The translations under genes and the position numbers were made by a program. Of a DNA stretch of 64,000 nucleotides, positions 53,361 to 62,175 are shown one piece after another. This DNA comes from CAWVSB01 sp036960375 (GTDB lineage Bacteria; Pseudomonadota; Gammaproteobacteria; Pseudomonadales; CAWVSB01), in contig JBALVY010000004.1 of NCBI GenBank assembly GCA_036960375.1, positions 62,001-126,000 of the forward strand. The letters are read 5' to 3'. The notes beneath the pieces are model-generated. The model was given only the letters and a program-made list of their open reading frames with translations. It was not told the DNA's origin and did not search any database. Every line of letters starts with the position of its first letter. The stretch's first letter is position 1.

Positions 53361-55094
53361 ATGCAACAAACACTGGTGACCATTGGCATGCTGGCTGGAG
53401 GCTTGGGTCTCTTCATGCTGGCAGTCAGTATGATTACCGATGGACTCAAACCAGCCGCTGGCCCCGCTTTACGTCAGCTCTTATCCAAGTGGACACGATC
53501 CCCGTTGCGCGGAATTTTCACCGGTATTGCTATTACCGGCATTGTGCAGTCATCCAGTGCGGTGACGGTGGCTACTATTGGTTTTGTTAACGCCGGCCTT
53601 ATCTCCATGCGGCAGGCACTCGGTATTGTGTACGGCTCGAATATCGGCACCACTATGACGGGCTGGTTGGTCGCCGTAGTCGGTTTTGGTATAGACGTAG
53701 ACGCATTTGCCCTGCCTCTTATCGGTATTGGCATGTTGCTGCGTCTTACCGGTGGGGAAAGCAAACGAGCACCCTTTGGGCTGACCCTGGTAGGTTTTGG
53801 ACTGTTTTTTATTGGCATCGATGTGCTCAAGGATGCCTTCGATGGTCTTTTGCTCACTATCGATTTAAACGGCTACTCTGAGGCAGGTATATGGAGCGTA
53901 TTGATCTATGTGGGCATAGGTTTTCTGATGACCGTGCTGACCCAGTCATCGAGCGCCGCGATTGCTATAATTTTTACTGCAGCCGCAGGTGGTGTTCTGG
54001 GTCTTAACGCTGCTGCTGCGATGATTATTGGCGCCAACGTGGGTACTACCTCTACAGCTGGTATAGCGGTTATCGGTGCAACCGCAAATGCCAAACGAGT
54101 GGCATGCGCACATATTATTTTCAATGTTGGAACTGCAGTGATTGCCTTGCTGGCCCTGCCAGTATTGTTCTGGATAGTCCAAAAGACTGAACAGCTGCTC
54201 GGTCTGGAGGCTATACCCGTGGTCACTCTGGCTCTGTTTCATACCTTTTTTAATATCTCCGGTGTATTGTTAATATTCCCACTTAATAGCCGTTTAGCCA
54301 GTTTTCTGGAAAAGCGTTTTGTTACTCAGGAGGAGGTTGAAGGGCGACCCAGATATTTGGATAAGACGGTAGCCGTATCACCCCCGTTGGCGATCAATGC
54401 GCTGGCTCTGGAATTGGCTCGCGTAACAACCATTGTCAGACGAATGGGCCTGGAGGCCTTGAATACTGAATTGATACACGGCAAGCAATTAGCCAGCGAT
54501 CACGTGGTTGTACATAAATTATCTGGCGCGGTGTCCAAGTTTATCTCCAGACTTGAAAGGAGTTTGCTCAGCAAAGAGGTATCTGCACAACTAGCCCTGG
54601 TTTTACGTGCCGAGCAGCATTTGTTGGCCAGCGGAGATCACGCCTTGCTGATTGCGAAGGCACAGAGCGATATCGAAGATATTGAGGATCGCGCATTAAT
54701 GGAACCCATGACATTTTTTTATGTACGGGCGGTCAAACTGATGGAAATGGCTGATCCAGCAGATTCGAGTTTCTCTTACGCAGAATGTGATCTTGAACTG
54801 GATCGTATGCAGCAAGTCTATGAAGATGTGAAGGAGGCACTGTTAGCGGCCGGGGTGGCCTTACGTATTCCCATACCCGCGATGATTGATATTCTGGACC
54901 AGAATAGCCGTATTCGTAAAATGCTTCGTCAATTGGTCAAGGCCATGCATTACCTCAGCGAGTTGTCTGTGACCACCGATACGGAGGTGAAGGATGCGGA
55001 GCAGAAGCCAGAGCTGGAACAAGAACAAGAACCAGACATTGAGCAAGACGAAATAGATGCAGAAATAGATCGGTCTGCGGGCTTCGTCCCCTAA
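53361..55094 (+). CDS. Na+/phosphate cotransporter with C-terminal PhoU-like region (YjbB/NptA type)
   Basis: The 577-residue protein carries the repeated signature of the family: IVQSSSAVTVATIGF (Q63) and TQSSSAAIAIIFTAA (Q195), each followed by a GxNxGTT block (YGSNIGTTMTGW, IGANVGTTSTAG). Eight to nine membrane helices precede a helical PhoU-like cytoplasmic part (about 340-540). The extreme C-terminus is acidic (EQKPELEQEQEPDIEQ). It imports or exports phosphate coupled to sodium; the direction cannot be read. It ends 13 bases before the convergent acyl-CoA dehydrogenase stop. Confidence 0.88.
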   Translation: MQQTLVTIGMLAGGLGLFMLAVSMITDGLKPAAGPALRQLLSKWTRSPLRGIFTGIAITGIVQSSSAVTVATIGFVNAGLISMRQALGIVYGSNIGTTMTGWLVAVVGFGIDVDAFALPLIGIGMLLRLTGGESKRAPFGLTLVGFGLFFIGIDVLKDAFDGLLLTIDLNGYSEAGIWSVLIYVGIGFLMTVLTQSSSAAIAIIFTAAAGGVLGLNAAAAMIIGANVGTTSTAGIAVIGATANAKRVACAHIIFNVGTAVIALLALPVLFWIVQKTEQLLGLEAIPVVTLALFHTFFNISGVLLIFPLNSRLASFLEKRFVTQEEVEGRPRYLDKTVAVSPPLAINALALELARVTTIVRRMGLEALNTELIHGKQLASDHVVVHKLSGAVSKFISRLERSLLSKEVSAQLALVLRAEQHLLASGDHALLIAKAQSDIEDIEDRALMEPMTFFYVRAVKLMEMADPADSSFSYAECDLELDRMQQVYEDVKEALLAAGVALRIPIPAMIDILDQNSRIRKMLRQLVKAMHYLSELSVTTDTEVKDAEQKPELEQEQEPDIEQDEIDAEIDRSAGFVP

Positions 55095-55107
55095 CAAGCT
55101 TGAATCT

Positions 55108-56304
55108 CTACTCGGGCAGACCCAGCGCGCGTTTGGCAATGATATTCAATTGGATCTCACTGGTACCACCGGCGATGGTTAAGCCGTAACCGAGTAGCCA
55201 GTCTCGCACTGCCTGTTTCTCGATGTCATTAAATTGGTCGCCTTCCCAGCCCAGGCCCAGGCTTCCCATCATATCGATCATCAGTTGCAACTTGCGTTTT
55301 TCTTCTTCTGTTGTAGCGTATTTTAAAATGGTCATGGTCTGGCCGGCAGAAGGTAACCCCGCAATAAACTCTTCCTGTACGCGCTGGGTGCTCAGCTCTA
55401 CTGCTCTGGCGCGCATTTGATTTTCAACGATGCGTTGGCGCAACTCCGGGTCGGCTATTTTTCCGTTGTTAAATGCGAGATATTTTTTGGCCAAAGCCGC
55501 AGGCTCAGGTTTGGGCGATGCAAAACTTTTCTCGATGTTTCCCATGGCAAGCCGCTCAAAAACCAATAGACGCTTGGCAACAGTCCAGCCTTCATCGACT
55601 TCCCCCAACACATGGCTAAGCGGGACTTTGACATCGTCAAAAAATGTCTGGCAAAAATCGCTGCCGCCATTAATTAACTGTATGGGTTCGACGCTAATAC
55701 CGTCACTGGCCAGATCGACCAATACAAAGGTTATGCCATGCTGCTTGGCGCCTGAATGACTGGTTCTGACCAGGCAGAACATCCAGTCTGCTTTGTCAGC
55801 CATAGAACTCCATATTTTGCTGCCATTAATGGTTAGGTAGTCACCATCGACTTCGGCCTTGCAGTTCAGGCTAGCGAGATCAGAGCCTGCACCGGGTTCG
55901 CTATAGCCCTGGCACCAGAATATTTCGCCCTTGGCGATAGCTGAAAGGTGTTCCAGTTTCTGGCCGTCGCTGCCAAACTCCAGAATAACCGGGCCAATCA
56001 TCCATAAACCCATGCCGACTAAGGGTAATCGGCAGTTTAGACTGTCCATTTCCTGGCTGAGAATTTCAGCTTCAGCCTGAGATAGGCCACCACCGCCATA
56101 TTCACGCGGCCAACTGGGCGCCAGCCAGCCACGCTCGCGCATCAATTCGAACCAGACGCGCTGTGTATCGGAATTAAACTGTGTCTTTCTTCCGCCAAAA
56201 AAATAATCCTTTTGCGTCGCCGGGGTACGCATCTGGGCGGGGCAGTGTTGCTCTAGCCAGTCGCGGGTTTGTTGACGAAAATCTTCCAGTTCAGACATGG
56301 GCAA
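55108..56304 (-). CDS. acyl-CoA dehydrogenase family flavoenzyme
   Basis: The 398-residue protein shows the acyl-CoA dehydrogenase fold: N-terminal helical part with GWLAPSWPREYGGGGLSQAEAEI, FAD/substrate segment WCQGYSEPGAGSDLASLNCKAEVDGDYLTINGSKIWSS, and C-terminal YGLTIAGGTSEIQLNIIAKRALGLPE. It oxidises an acyl-CoA at the alpha-beta position. Together with the enoyl-CoA hydratase 7 bases upstream and the ligase before it, it forms a small beta-oxidation-type operon. The substrate could be a sterol/terpenoid side chain or branched acid (inference). Confidence 0.9.
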   Translation of the reverse strand: MPMSELEDFRQQTRDWLEQHCPAQMRTPATQKDYFFGGRKTQFNSDTQRVWFELMRERGWLAPSWPREYGGGGLSQAEAEILSQEMDSLNCRLPLVGMGLWMIGPVILEFGSDGQKLEHLSAIAKGEIFWCQGYSEPGAGSDLASLNCKAEVDGDYLTINGSKIWSSMADKADWMFCLVRTSHSGAKQHGITFVLVDLASDGISVEPIQLINGGSDFCQTFFDDVKVPLSHVLGEVDEGWTVAKRLLVFERLAMGNIEKSFASPKPEPAALAKKYLAFNNGKIADPELRQRIVENQMRARAVELSTQRVQEEFIAGLPSAGQTMTILKYATTEEEKRKLQLMIDMMGSLGLGWEGDQFNDIEKQAVRDWLLGYGLTIAGGTSEIQLNIIAKRALGLPE

Positions 56305-56310
56305 TGAGGC

Positions 56311-57075
56311 CTATCTATTAAAGAACGCTATGGCGGCGGCTTGGGTTTCTTTGCTCATGGCAGTCTCCATCATGTTTTTTGATTCCAGTTTAATCACGCT
56401 GCCAAGGTCTTGATTGATAGCGGCGTTTAAATTCTGTTTCATGTTTCTATAGCTTAGATTGGGCATTGCCACAATGCGGTCGGTAATCTGTTTCGTTTTT
56501 GTCTCCAATTCACTGTGCGGTACCAGCCAATTGAGAAGATTCAGCTTAAGAGCCTGCACGGCACTAAGTCGCTCGCTCAAGAAGTACAGCTCACGCGCTT
56601 TGGCAGTGCCTACCAAATGGGTCAAAAAATAGCTGCCGCCGAAATCACCGGACATGGCTACATTGATGAAGGCGGTAGTGAAATGTGCGTTTTCACTGCC
56701 TACACGCAAATCGCAAGCCAGCGCCAGCGCCATACCCGCACCAGCACATGCGCCATTGACTGCTGCAATAGTGGGTTTGGGCATTTCATGTAAGATGCGC
56801 GCGCTTTGCGCCCACGCCTCAAGCTTTTGGGTCAGCGCTTGCGACTCCTCAATGCCTTCGCCGCTAGCCAGGCCGCTAATATCGCCACCGGCACAAAAAG
56901 CTTTATCGCCAGCCCCGGTAATCACAACACAGCGCACATCGCTGTCATCTGCCAGCTGGCTTAATAAACCGGGCAGTCTATCCAGCAGTTCCACATCCAG
57001 AGTATTGTAGGCTTCGGGTCTATTAAGCGTGACCGTAGCGACTCCGGCTTCTATATTGACCATGCAGCTTGTCAT
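56311..57075 (-). CDS. enoyl-CoA hydratase/isomerase family protein
   Basis: The 254-residue crotonase-fold protein has GVATVTLNRPEAYNTLDVEL, the oxyanion-hole segments AFCAGGDISGL and NGACAGAGMALALACDLRV, and FGGSYFLTHLVGTAKARELYFLSERLSA. It adds water to, or isomerises, an enoyl-CoA. It is the middle gene of the minus-strand acyl-CoA operon, 29 bases after the ligase and 6 bases before the dehydrogenase gene. Confidence 0.9.
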   Translation of the reverse strand: MTSCMVNIEAGVATVTLNRPEAYNTLDVELLDRLPGLLSQLADDSDVRCVVITGAGDKAFCAGGDISGLASGEGIEESQALTQKLEAWAQSARILHEMPKPTIAAVNGACAGAGMALALACDLRVGSENAHFTTAFINVAMSGDFGGSYFLTHLVGTAKARELYFLSERLSAVQALKLNLLNWLVPHSELETKTKQITDRIVAMPNLSYRNMKQNLNAAINQDLGSVIKLESKNMMETAMSKETQAAAIAFFNR

Positions 57076-57104
57076 CTAAACTCCTAAATTTATTTGCGCA
57101 GCAC

Positions 57105-58580
57105 TTATTGACTGTATTGCGTTCGATATTTGTCACGAATTTCACGGCGCATAATTTTACCTGTCTCGGTGCGAGGCAGGTTTTCTTCAAATACTAACTC
57201 GCGAGGTACCTGGTATTTAGCCAAATGCTGCAGGCAATGCTGTTTAATGTCATCGCGAAGACTGTCGTTAATACTTATCCCCTCCAGCAGTTGAATGGCA
57301 CCCAGCACACTTTCGCCCCATTCCTCATCATGAATACCCACCACGCAGCAGTCTTTCACCGCGCCATGCTGCAATAACACACCTTCTATTTCGGCGGGGT
57401 AAATATTGACCCCGCCAGAGATAATCGTATCGGCTTTGCGGTCACACAGATAGAGGTAAGCGTCTTCGTCGACATAGCCAATATCGCCCAGAGTATACTT
57501 ATCGCCACGGTAAACCGACGCCGTTTTAGCCGGGTCGTCCTTGTATTCGAAACGATTGTCGGGCGCCTTAAAATAGATATTGCCGGGCTCGCCGGTTGCC
57601 ACTTCGTTGCCTTCATCATCAAGGATGTAGATAGCCTGATCCGGCCGCGGTTTGCCTACCGAACCCGGATGTTGCAGCCATTCCTGCGAGCTGATGCTGA
57701 TACCACCGCCTTCGCTGCCACCATAGAATTCAAATAAAACCGGGCCAAACCAGTCTATCATTCGTCGCTTAACGTCTGTGGATGTGGGGGCGGCACCGTG
57801 GCAGACCAATTTCAATGAGCTCAGGTCATATTTGTGACGTACGGCCTCGGGCAATTGCAACAGTCTGACAAAGTGGGTAGGTACTAAAAAGGTAGAGCAA
57901 ATTTTTTCAGCCTCGACCAAACGTAAAAATTCCTCCGGGTCCCATTGTTCCATAATGACCAGGTCGGCGCCCAATAGAGCAGAACCGTCGCCATAGGCGG
58001 TGGGGGCTGCGTGGTATAGCGGGGCGGCTACCAGATGCGGTTGTTGCGCGTTATCGCCGATATAGGCCGACAGTAACTGCATGGCCATAGTGCTGGCATA
58101 ACTGGGCGGCGGTCCGTCAACGGGCGCGGCGGGTTTTACACCCTTGGGTTTGCCTGTGGTGCCAGAGGTATAGGGCATAAAAGCACCGGCCAGCGGCCGC
58201 GCCAGATCGTCGGCCGAGAAATCATTCATTTCCTCATAACGACGAAAACCCGGTATATCACCACCGACGGCAAATCGGGCGCTTTCGGGGATGAAATGAG
58301 CAATTTCCTGAGCGACCTCAGAGAAATTGGCATGGGCCACCAGCGCGCGAGCTTCCGAGTTTTCAACGATATAGGCGATATCGGGATTTTTTAAATGCCA
58401 ATTGATCGGCGTAAAGGTTCGTCCCGACCAGGTCGTTCCCCGCAGGCAGTCGAGATATTCTCGACCATTGGGCAACAGTACCGAAACTACGGCCCTGACT
58501 GGGACTTCAGCAGTGTCCAGTAACCGTGCAAATCGGTTGCCGTTGTGCTGGATGGAGTCGTTATTTAATGTAATGGCCAC
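57105..58580 (-). CDS. AMP-forming acyl-CoA synthetase (acyl-CoA ligase)
   Basis: The 491-residue ANL-superfamily enzyme shows the P-loop-like motif MPYTSGTTGKPKGVKP, the adenine/acyl site LFEFYGGSEGGG, the hinge block YTLGDIGYVDEDAYLYLCDRKADTIISGGVNIYPAEIEGVL and the catalytic Lys in PRTETGKIMRREI. It activates a carboxylic acid as acyl-CoA for the following hydratase and dehydrogenase. As the first gene of the operon its promoter region (58581-58851) contains an ACCA-N13-TGGT inverted repeat. Confidence 0.9.
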   Translation of the reverse strand: MAITLNNDSIQHNGNRFARLLDTAEVPVRAVVSVLLPNGREYLDCLRGTTWSGRTFTPINWHLKNPDIAYIVENSEARALVAHANFSEVAQEIAHFIPESARFAVGGDIPGFRRYEEMNDFSADDLARPLAGAFMPYTSGTTGKPKGVKPAAPVDGPPPSYASTMAMQLLSAYIGDNAQQPHLVAAPLYHAAPTAYGDGSALLGADLVIMEQWDPEEFLRLVEAEKICSTFLVPTHFVRLLQLPEAVRHKYDLSSLKLVCHGAAPTSTDVKRRMIDWFGPVLFEFYGGSEGGGISISSQEWLQHPGSVGKPRPDQAIYILDDEGNEVATGEPGNIYFKAPDNRFEYKDDPAKTASVYRGDKYTLGDIGYVDEDAYLYLCDRKADTIISGGVNIYPAEIEGVLLQHGAVKDCCVVGIHDEEWGESVLGAIQLLEGISINDSLRDDIKQHCLQHLAKYQVPRELVFEENLPRTETGKIMRREIRDKYRTQYSQ

Positions 58581-58614
58581 TTTTTACTCTTCATCTATTT
58601 TTGATTTAGATTGT

Positions 58615-58639
58615 CTACCAATTAGGGGATAGTTGGTAG
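58615..58639. promoter_or_regulatory. inverted repeat, candidate operator for the acyl-CoA operon
   Basis: CTACCAA (58615-58621) and TTGGTAG (58633-58639) are perfect inverted 7-mers separated by 11 bases, 35 bases upstream of the ligase start on the minus strand. The ACCA...TGGT arrangement is typical of TetR- or GntR-type operators. The rest of this 271-base divergent gap shows a possible -35 TTGACT at 58776-58781 for the aldehyde dehydrogenase and no coding feature. Confidence 0.35.
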
Positions 58640-58851
58640 CTAGATCGATTCCTGTTACCTCACAATATGTTAACTATTGCCGAGTGTATTTTGCGCAGCT
58701 AAAACTGAAGTAGAGCACGATATAGCTGACTCCATCAGCTTTACCGAGGATTGGCTCGTATTTGGCGATGATATATTGACTATTATCGCCAGGGGGTAGA
58801 TAAGCACGCCCCAGACTTCTATTATGGCCGGCTACAGCAGGAGAAACCGCT

Positions 58852-60294
58852 ATGAATGCCGCTAATGAACTACTGAATCAAGACGTTGCCGATATGCTAC
58901 AGGCAAGTTTTAACTTACAAAAGCAGAGCTATCTGGCTCACCCCACGCCTGACTACAAGCAACGGGTGGCGGACTTAAAAGCGCTCAAGCTGATGATTAA
59001 CGAAAACAGGGAAGACATTATCTCTGCCATTAGTGAGGACTATAGCAACCGCTCCCGTCATGAGAGCCTGTTCGCTGAAATTATCACGGTGACCGATGGT
59101 ATTAATGACACCATCAAAAGACTTAAAAAATGGATGAAAGTACAGCACCGCCACACAGACCCTATGATGTTTATGGGTGGCAAGGCCCGTATTATTCCTC
59201 AGCCATTGGGCGTAATTGGCCTCATTATCCCGTGGAACTTTCCGATTAACCTATGTTTTTCCCAGCTTACCGCCGCCTTTGCCGCAGGTAACCGGTCTAT
59301 GGTCAAAATGTCGGAGAACTCTATTGCTCTGACCCGTCTGTTGATGAAGATTTCCAGCCGTTATTTCCCCGTCGACAAACTCGAGTTTTTTGAAGAGACC
59401 GGTGGTGTAGGCGTTGAGTTTTCTCAAATCCCCTTTGATCTGATTGTATTCACCGGTTCTGGTCAAACCGGCCGCGCGGTTATGGCATCTGCGGCTAAAA
59501 ATCTTACCCCTGTTGTACTCGAGTTGGGTGGTAAGGCGCCGGCCGTTATCGACCCGCAATATCCTCTGGAAAAAGCCGTCGAACGCATCATGTTTGTTAA
59601 GCAGTTTAACGCCGGACAAATTTGCACCAATGTCGACTACGTTTTTGTTCACGAAAGCCAGAAAGAACAGTTTGTAGAATTGACCAAGACCTATGTTGCC
59701 AAACATTGCCCGGATATAAACAGCGTTGATTACACCGCCATTATTGATAACCGCTCGGTCAAACGCTTGGCCGATACACTGGAAGATGCCAAAGCCAAGG
59801 GCGCAACCGTTATCAATCTGTCGGTTAATCAAGAAATTAACGAAGAGAATCGCAAGTTTCCTCTACACCTTGTACTGGACACCAGCGAAGATATGACGGT
59901 TCGTCAGCGTGAGACATTTGGCCCCATCTTGATGGTGATCACCTATAGAGAACCCAGCGAGGTAATGGACTACGTTAATCAGCGTGACCGACCTTTGGCT
60001 TTGTATCCCTTTACTAATAACAAGGCATTGGCAGCTGAATATATCGACCGGATTATGTCTGGTGGTGTGACAGTCAATGACGCACTGTTTCATGTGGCTC
60101 AGCACGACATTCCCTTTGGCGGTGTTGGCCCCAGTGGTATGGGTCACTATCATGGTTATGAAGGTTTCACGACTTTCTCAAAATTGCGCCCGGTATTTTA
60201 TCAGGCAGGTTTTACCACCATGAAATTCTTGGCGCCACCTTATGGCAAGTTTGCCACTACCGTATTTGAAACGATTGCTAAACTGAAAAGCTAA
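58852..60294 (+). CDS. aldehyde dehydrogenase, coniferyl-aldehyde dehydrogenase type
   Basis: The 480-residue enzyme has IIPWNFPINLCFSQLTAAFAAGNRSMVK (NAD fold), VVLELGGKAPAVID (catalytic Glu) and FNAGQICTNVDYVF (catalytic Cys). The N-terminal QKQSYLAHPTPDYKQRVADLKALK and the C-terminal SGGVTVNDALFHVAQHDIPFGGVGPSGMGHYHG are typical of the CalB/ALDH3-like branch annotated as coniferyl aldehyde dehydrogenase. It oxidises an aromatic or aliphatic aldehyde. AGGAG lies before ATG 58852. It is divergent from the ligase operon and followed by a hairpin. Confidence 0.88.
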   Translation: MNAANELLNQDVADMLQASFNLQKQSYLAHPTPDYKQRVADLKALKLMINENREDIISAISEDYSNRSRHESLFAEIITVTDGINDTIKRLKKWMKVQHRHTDPMMFMGGKARIIPQPLGVIGLIIPWNFPINLCFSQLTAAFAAGNRSMVKMSENSIALTRLLMKISSRYFPVDKLEFFEETGGVGVEFSQIPFDLIVFTGSGQTGRAVMASAAKNLTPVVLELGGKAPAVIDPQYPLEKAVERIMFVKQFNAGQICTNVDYVFVHESQKEQFVELTKTYVAKHCPDINSVDYTAIIDNRSVKRLADTLEDAKAKGATVINLSVNQEINEENRKFPLHLVLDTSEDMTVRQRETFGPILMVITYREPSEVMDYVNQRDRPLALYPFTNNKALAAEYIDRIMSGGVTVNDALFHVAQHDIPFGGVGPSGMGHYHGYEGFTTFSKLRPVFYQAGFTTMKFLAPPYGKFATTVFETIAKLKS

Positions 60295-60302
60295 ATGACT
60301 AT

Positions 60303-60329
60303 CGCGTCTGAATCTAAGGTTCAGGCGCG
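60303..60329 (+). terminator. hairpin after aldehyde dehydrogenase gene, likely terminator
   Basis: CGCGTCTGAA (60303-60312) pairs with TTCAGGCGCG (60320-60329) with one G-T pair around a 7-base loop, 8 bases after the stop codon. The following GTTTACGTTTT is T-rich but interrupted. Confidence 0.55.
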
Positions 60330-60381
60330 GTTTACGTTTTGCGTATATACGGCAAAATCATTTTTATCTGAGTAACTCTTT

Positions 60382-60801
60382 ATGTCGCACAATGTAGACC
60401 CCACGCGCGAGCAGTTTGACAATTTTAAGAGCCTGCCACGTGATACGCCGATACTGATGCTCAACCTGATTCGGCTACGTGACACCGCTGATTATCCCGA
60501 TGGTCGCACGGCTACCGGCGCCCAAGCCTATGCCAGTTATGGTCAGGCCACTGCGTCCATATTAAAACGTCTTGGTGGTGAAATCATCTGGCGCGGCAAA
60601 CCCGAGGCTATGGTTATTGGCCCTGCGGACGAGCAGTGGGATATCGCCTTTATTGTACGTTACCCCAATTCAGGTGCTTTTATGGCTATGGTGACCGATG
60701 CCGACTATCAATTGGCGGTGGTACATCGTCAGGCAGCGGTAGATGATAGCCGTCTGGTACGAATGGGTGAGGCGGGTGCAGGCGAAGGCTTTTCTGCCTA
60801 A
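60382..60801 (+). CDS. DUF1330 family protein
   Basis: The 139-residue cytoplasmic protein has the DUF1330 (dimeric ferredoxin-like alpha/beta barrel) pattern: ILMLNLIRLRDTADY near the N-terminus, YASYGQATASILKRLGGEIIWRGKPEAMVIGP and WDIAFIVRYPNSGAFMAMVTDADYQLAVVHRQAAVDDSRLV. The family has no settled activity but often sits beside oxidative catabolic genes. It follows the aldehyde dehydrogenase (87 bases, with hairpin between) and precedes the dioxygenase by 48 bases. Confidence 0.85.
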   Translation: MSHNVDPTREQFDNFKSLPRDTPILMLNLIRLRDTADYPDGRTATGAQAYASYGQATASILKRLGGEIIWRGKPEAMVIGPADEQWDIAFIVRYPNSGAFMAMVTDADYQLAVVHRQAAVDDSRLVRMGEAGAGEGFSA

Positions 60802-60849
60802 CGTGTTTTCTGTTAGTCTAGGCTAAAAATATTTCGGGGCTTTAATCCT

Positions 60850-62058
60850 ATGTCCGTAGATTTCCGTAGCCGCAAAGACACCGACACCGTCGAGCCGATA
60901 GTGCCGAGCCAATTCTTTAGTCAAACCTTAGCCGCCGCGCTTAATACCCATGCCCAACTACTGGCGCCGGGTATATCTTATCTTGCTGTTCCACCATTCA
61001 GTTTTGATATTGATGGCGAAGTCTGGACTCTTGTCTGTGACGGTGACCGGGTGAATATTATTGCCGGCGATATCTCCGGTGCTTCCAAAACACGCTTAAG
61101 TCAGCAAGACTTTGACGGCCTGATACGCGATTGGTTTACTCCTATTACCTTTTTTGTTGGTGGCACGCTCGATATGCAGGCCGGCAGCCTTGATGATTTT
61201 ATTAACTGCTGGCTGATACTCAGAGCAGCGCTGGATGGACGTGCAATCTATACACCCGGCACAATCGACTTTAAAGACAGGCACGGCGAGCCACTGGACC
61301 TTAATAGCAATTTCACGCTGGAAGATGACCCTGAAGATATTTCCCATTTTTTGCATGAGGCCGGTTATTTACATTTACGTGGCATGTTTAGCGAAGCAGA
61401 AATGGCTCAGATATCGGCCGACATGGATGCCGCTGCACCGGGATATTTCGATGGCGATGGCAAAAGCTGGTGGGCAGAAACCGCCGATGGCACCAATCAT
61501 TTAGTGCGCATGCAATATTTTCAAAAACATTCGGCGATAACTGACAGGCTGCTAAAGGATCCGCGTTTATTAGCCATAGGCGATATCACTGGCGATGCAC
61601 ACCAACATTATGGCCTGGGTGAAAACGCAATAGAGGCGTTAATTAAGCCACTGAATATAGTCAAAGGCATATCCGATTTGCCCTGGCATAAAGATTGTAG
61701 CCTGGGTCGTCACAGTTACGACTGCTGCAAACTCACCGTGGGTATTTCAGTGACCGGCGCAGATGCCGACTCAGGTCAGTTGCGGGTAGTAGCGGGTTCA
61801 CATCGTGCATTAATGTGGCCTTCGCTTATTTCGCCCGGTAGCCACGATCTACCCGAGATAGACCTGCCAACCGCCACCGGCGATGTCACGGTACATCTCA
61901 GCTGTACTATGCACATGGCGCAGGCCCCAAAAGATAAAGAGAGAAGGGTAATGTATACCGGTTTTGAATTGCCGGTAGAAGATCGAATCGCTGCGGCTAA
62001 ATCGGTTGATCGTATCAGTGTAGTCAGGGAAGGTGCTTACAAAACGGTTTCGCAGTAG
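60850..62058 (+). CDS. SCP2-like domain fused to phytanoyl-CoA dioxygenase (PhyH) domain
   Basis: The 402-residue protein has an N-terminal ~130-residue segment resembling an SCP2 sterol-carrier domain (LVCDGDRVNIIAGD, LIRDWFTPITFFVGGTLDMQAGSLDDFINCWLIL). A PhyH-type Fe(II)/2-oxoglutarate oxygenase domain follows from about 155 (FLHEAGYLHLRGMFSEAEM). The iron ligands appear as H280 and D282 in WHKDCSLG and H355 in CTMHMAQAP; an Arg pair just after (ERRVMYTGF) may bind 2-oxoglutarate. It would hydroxylate a hydrophobic substrate delivered by the carrier domain, perhaps a sterol or fatty-acyl compound (inference). Confidence 0.85.
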   Translation: MSVDFRSRKDTDTVEPIVPSQFFSQTLAAALNTHAQLLAPGISYLAVPPFSFDIDGEVWTLVCDGDRVNIIAGDISGASKTRLSQQDFDGLIRDWFTPITFFVGGTLDMQAGSLDDFINCWLILRAALDGRAIYTPGTIDFKDRHGEPLDLNSNFTLEDDPEDISHFLHEAGYLHLRGMFSEAEMAQISADMDAAAPGYFDGDGKSWWAETADGTNHLVRMQYFQKHSAITDRLLKDPRLLAIGDITGDAHQHYGLGENAIEALIKPLNIVKGISDLPWHKDCSLGRHSYDCCKLTVGISVTGADADSGQLRVVAGSHRALMWPSLISPGSHDLPEIDLPTATGDVTVHLSCTMHMAQAPKDKERRVMYTGFELPVEDRIAAAKSVDRISVVREGAYKTVSQ

Positions 62059-62175
62059 GTTCGAGCAGAGTTTTAATCACCGTGATTTAACGCTGCATCC
62101 CGTGTGACATTGTCAAAATGCTCAGAATGTTATATTCATTAACGTTTCCCCAAATACGATTTAAATAGGCAATAA

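Noticed and set aside
59251..59832. 193-codon minus-strand frame
   Set aside because: Shadow inside the aldehyde dehydrogenase gene, whose catalytic motifs are in the plus frame.
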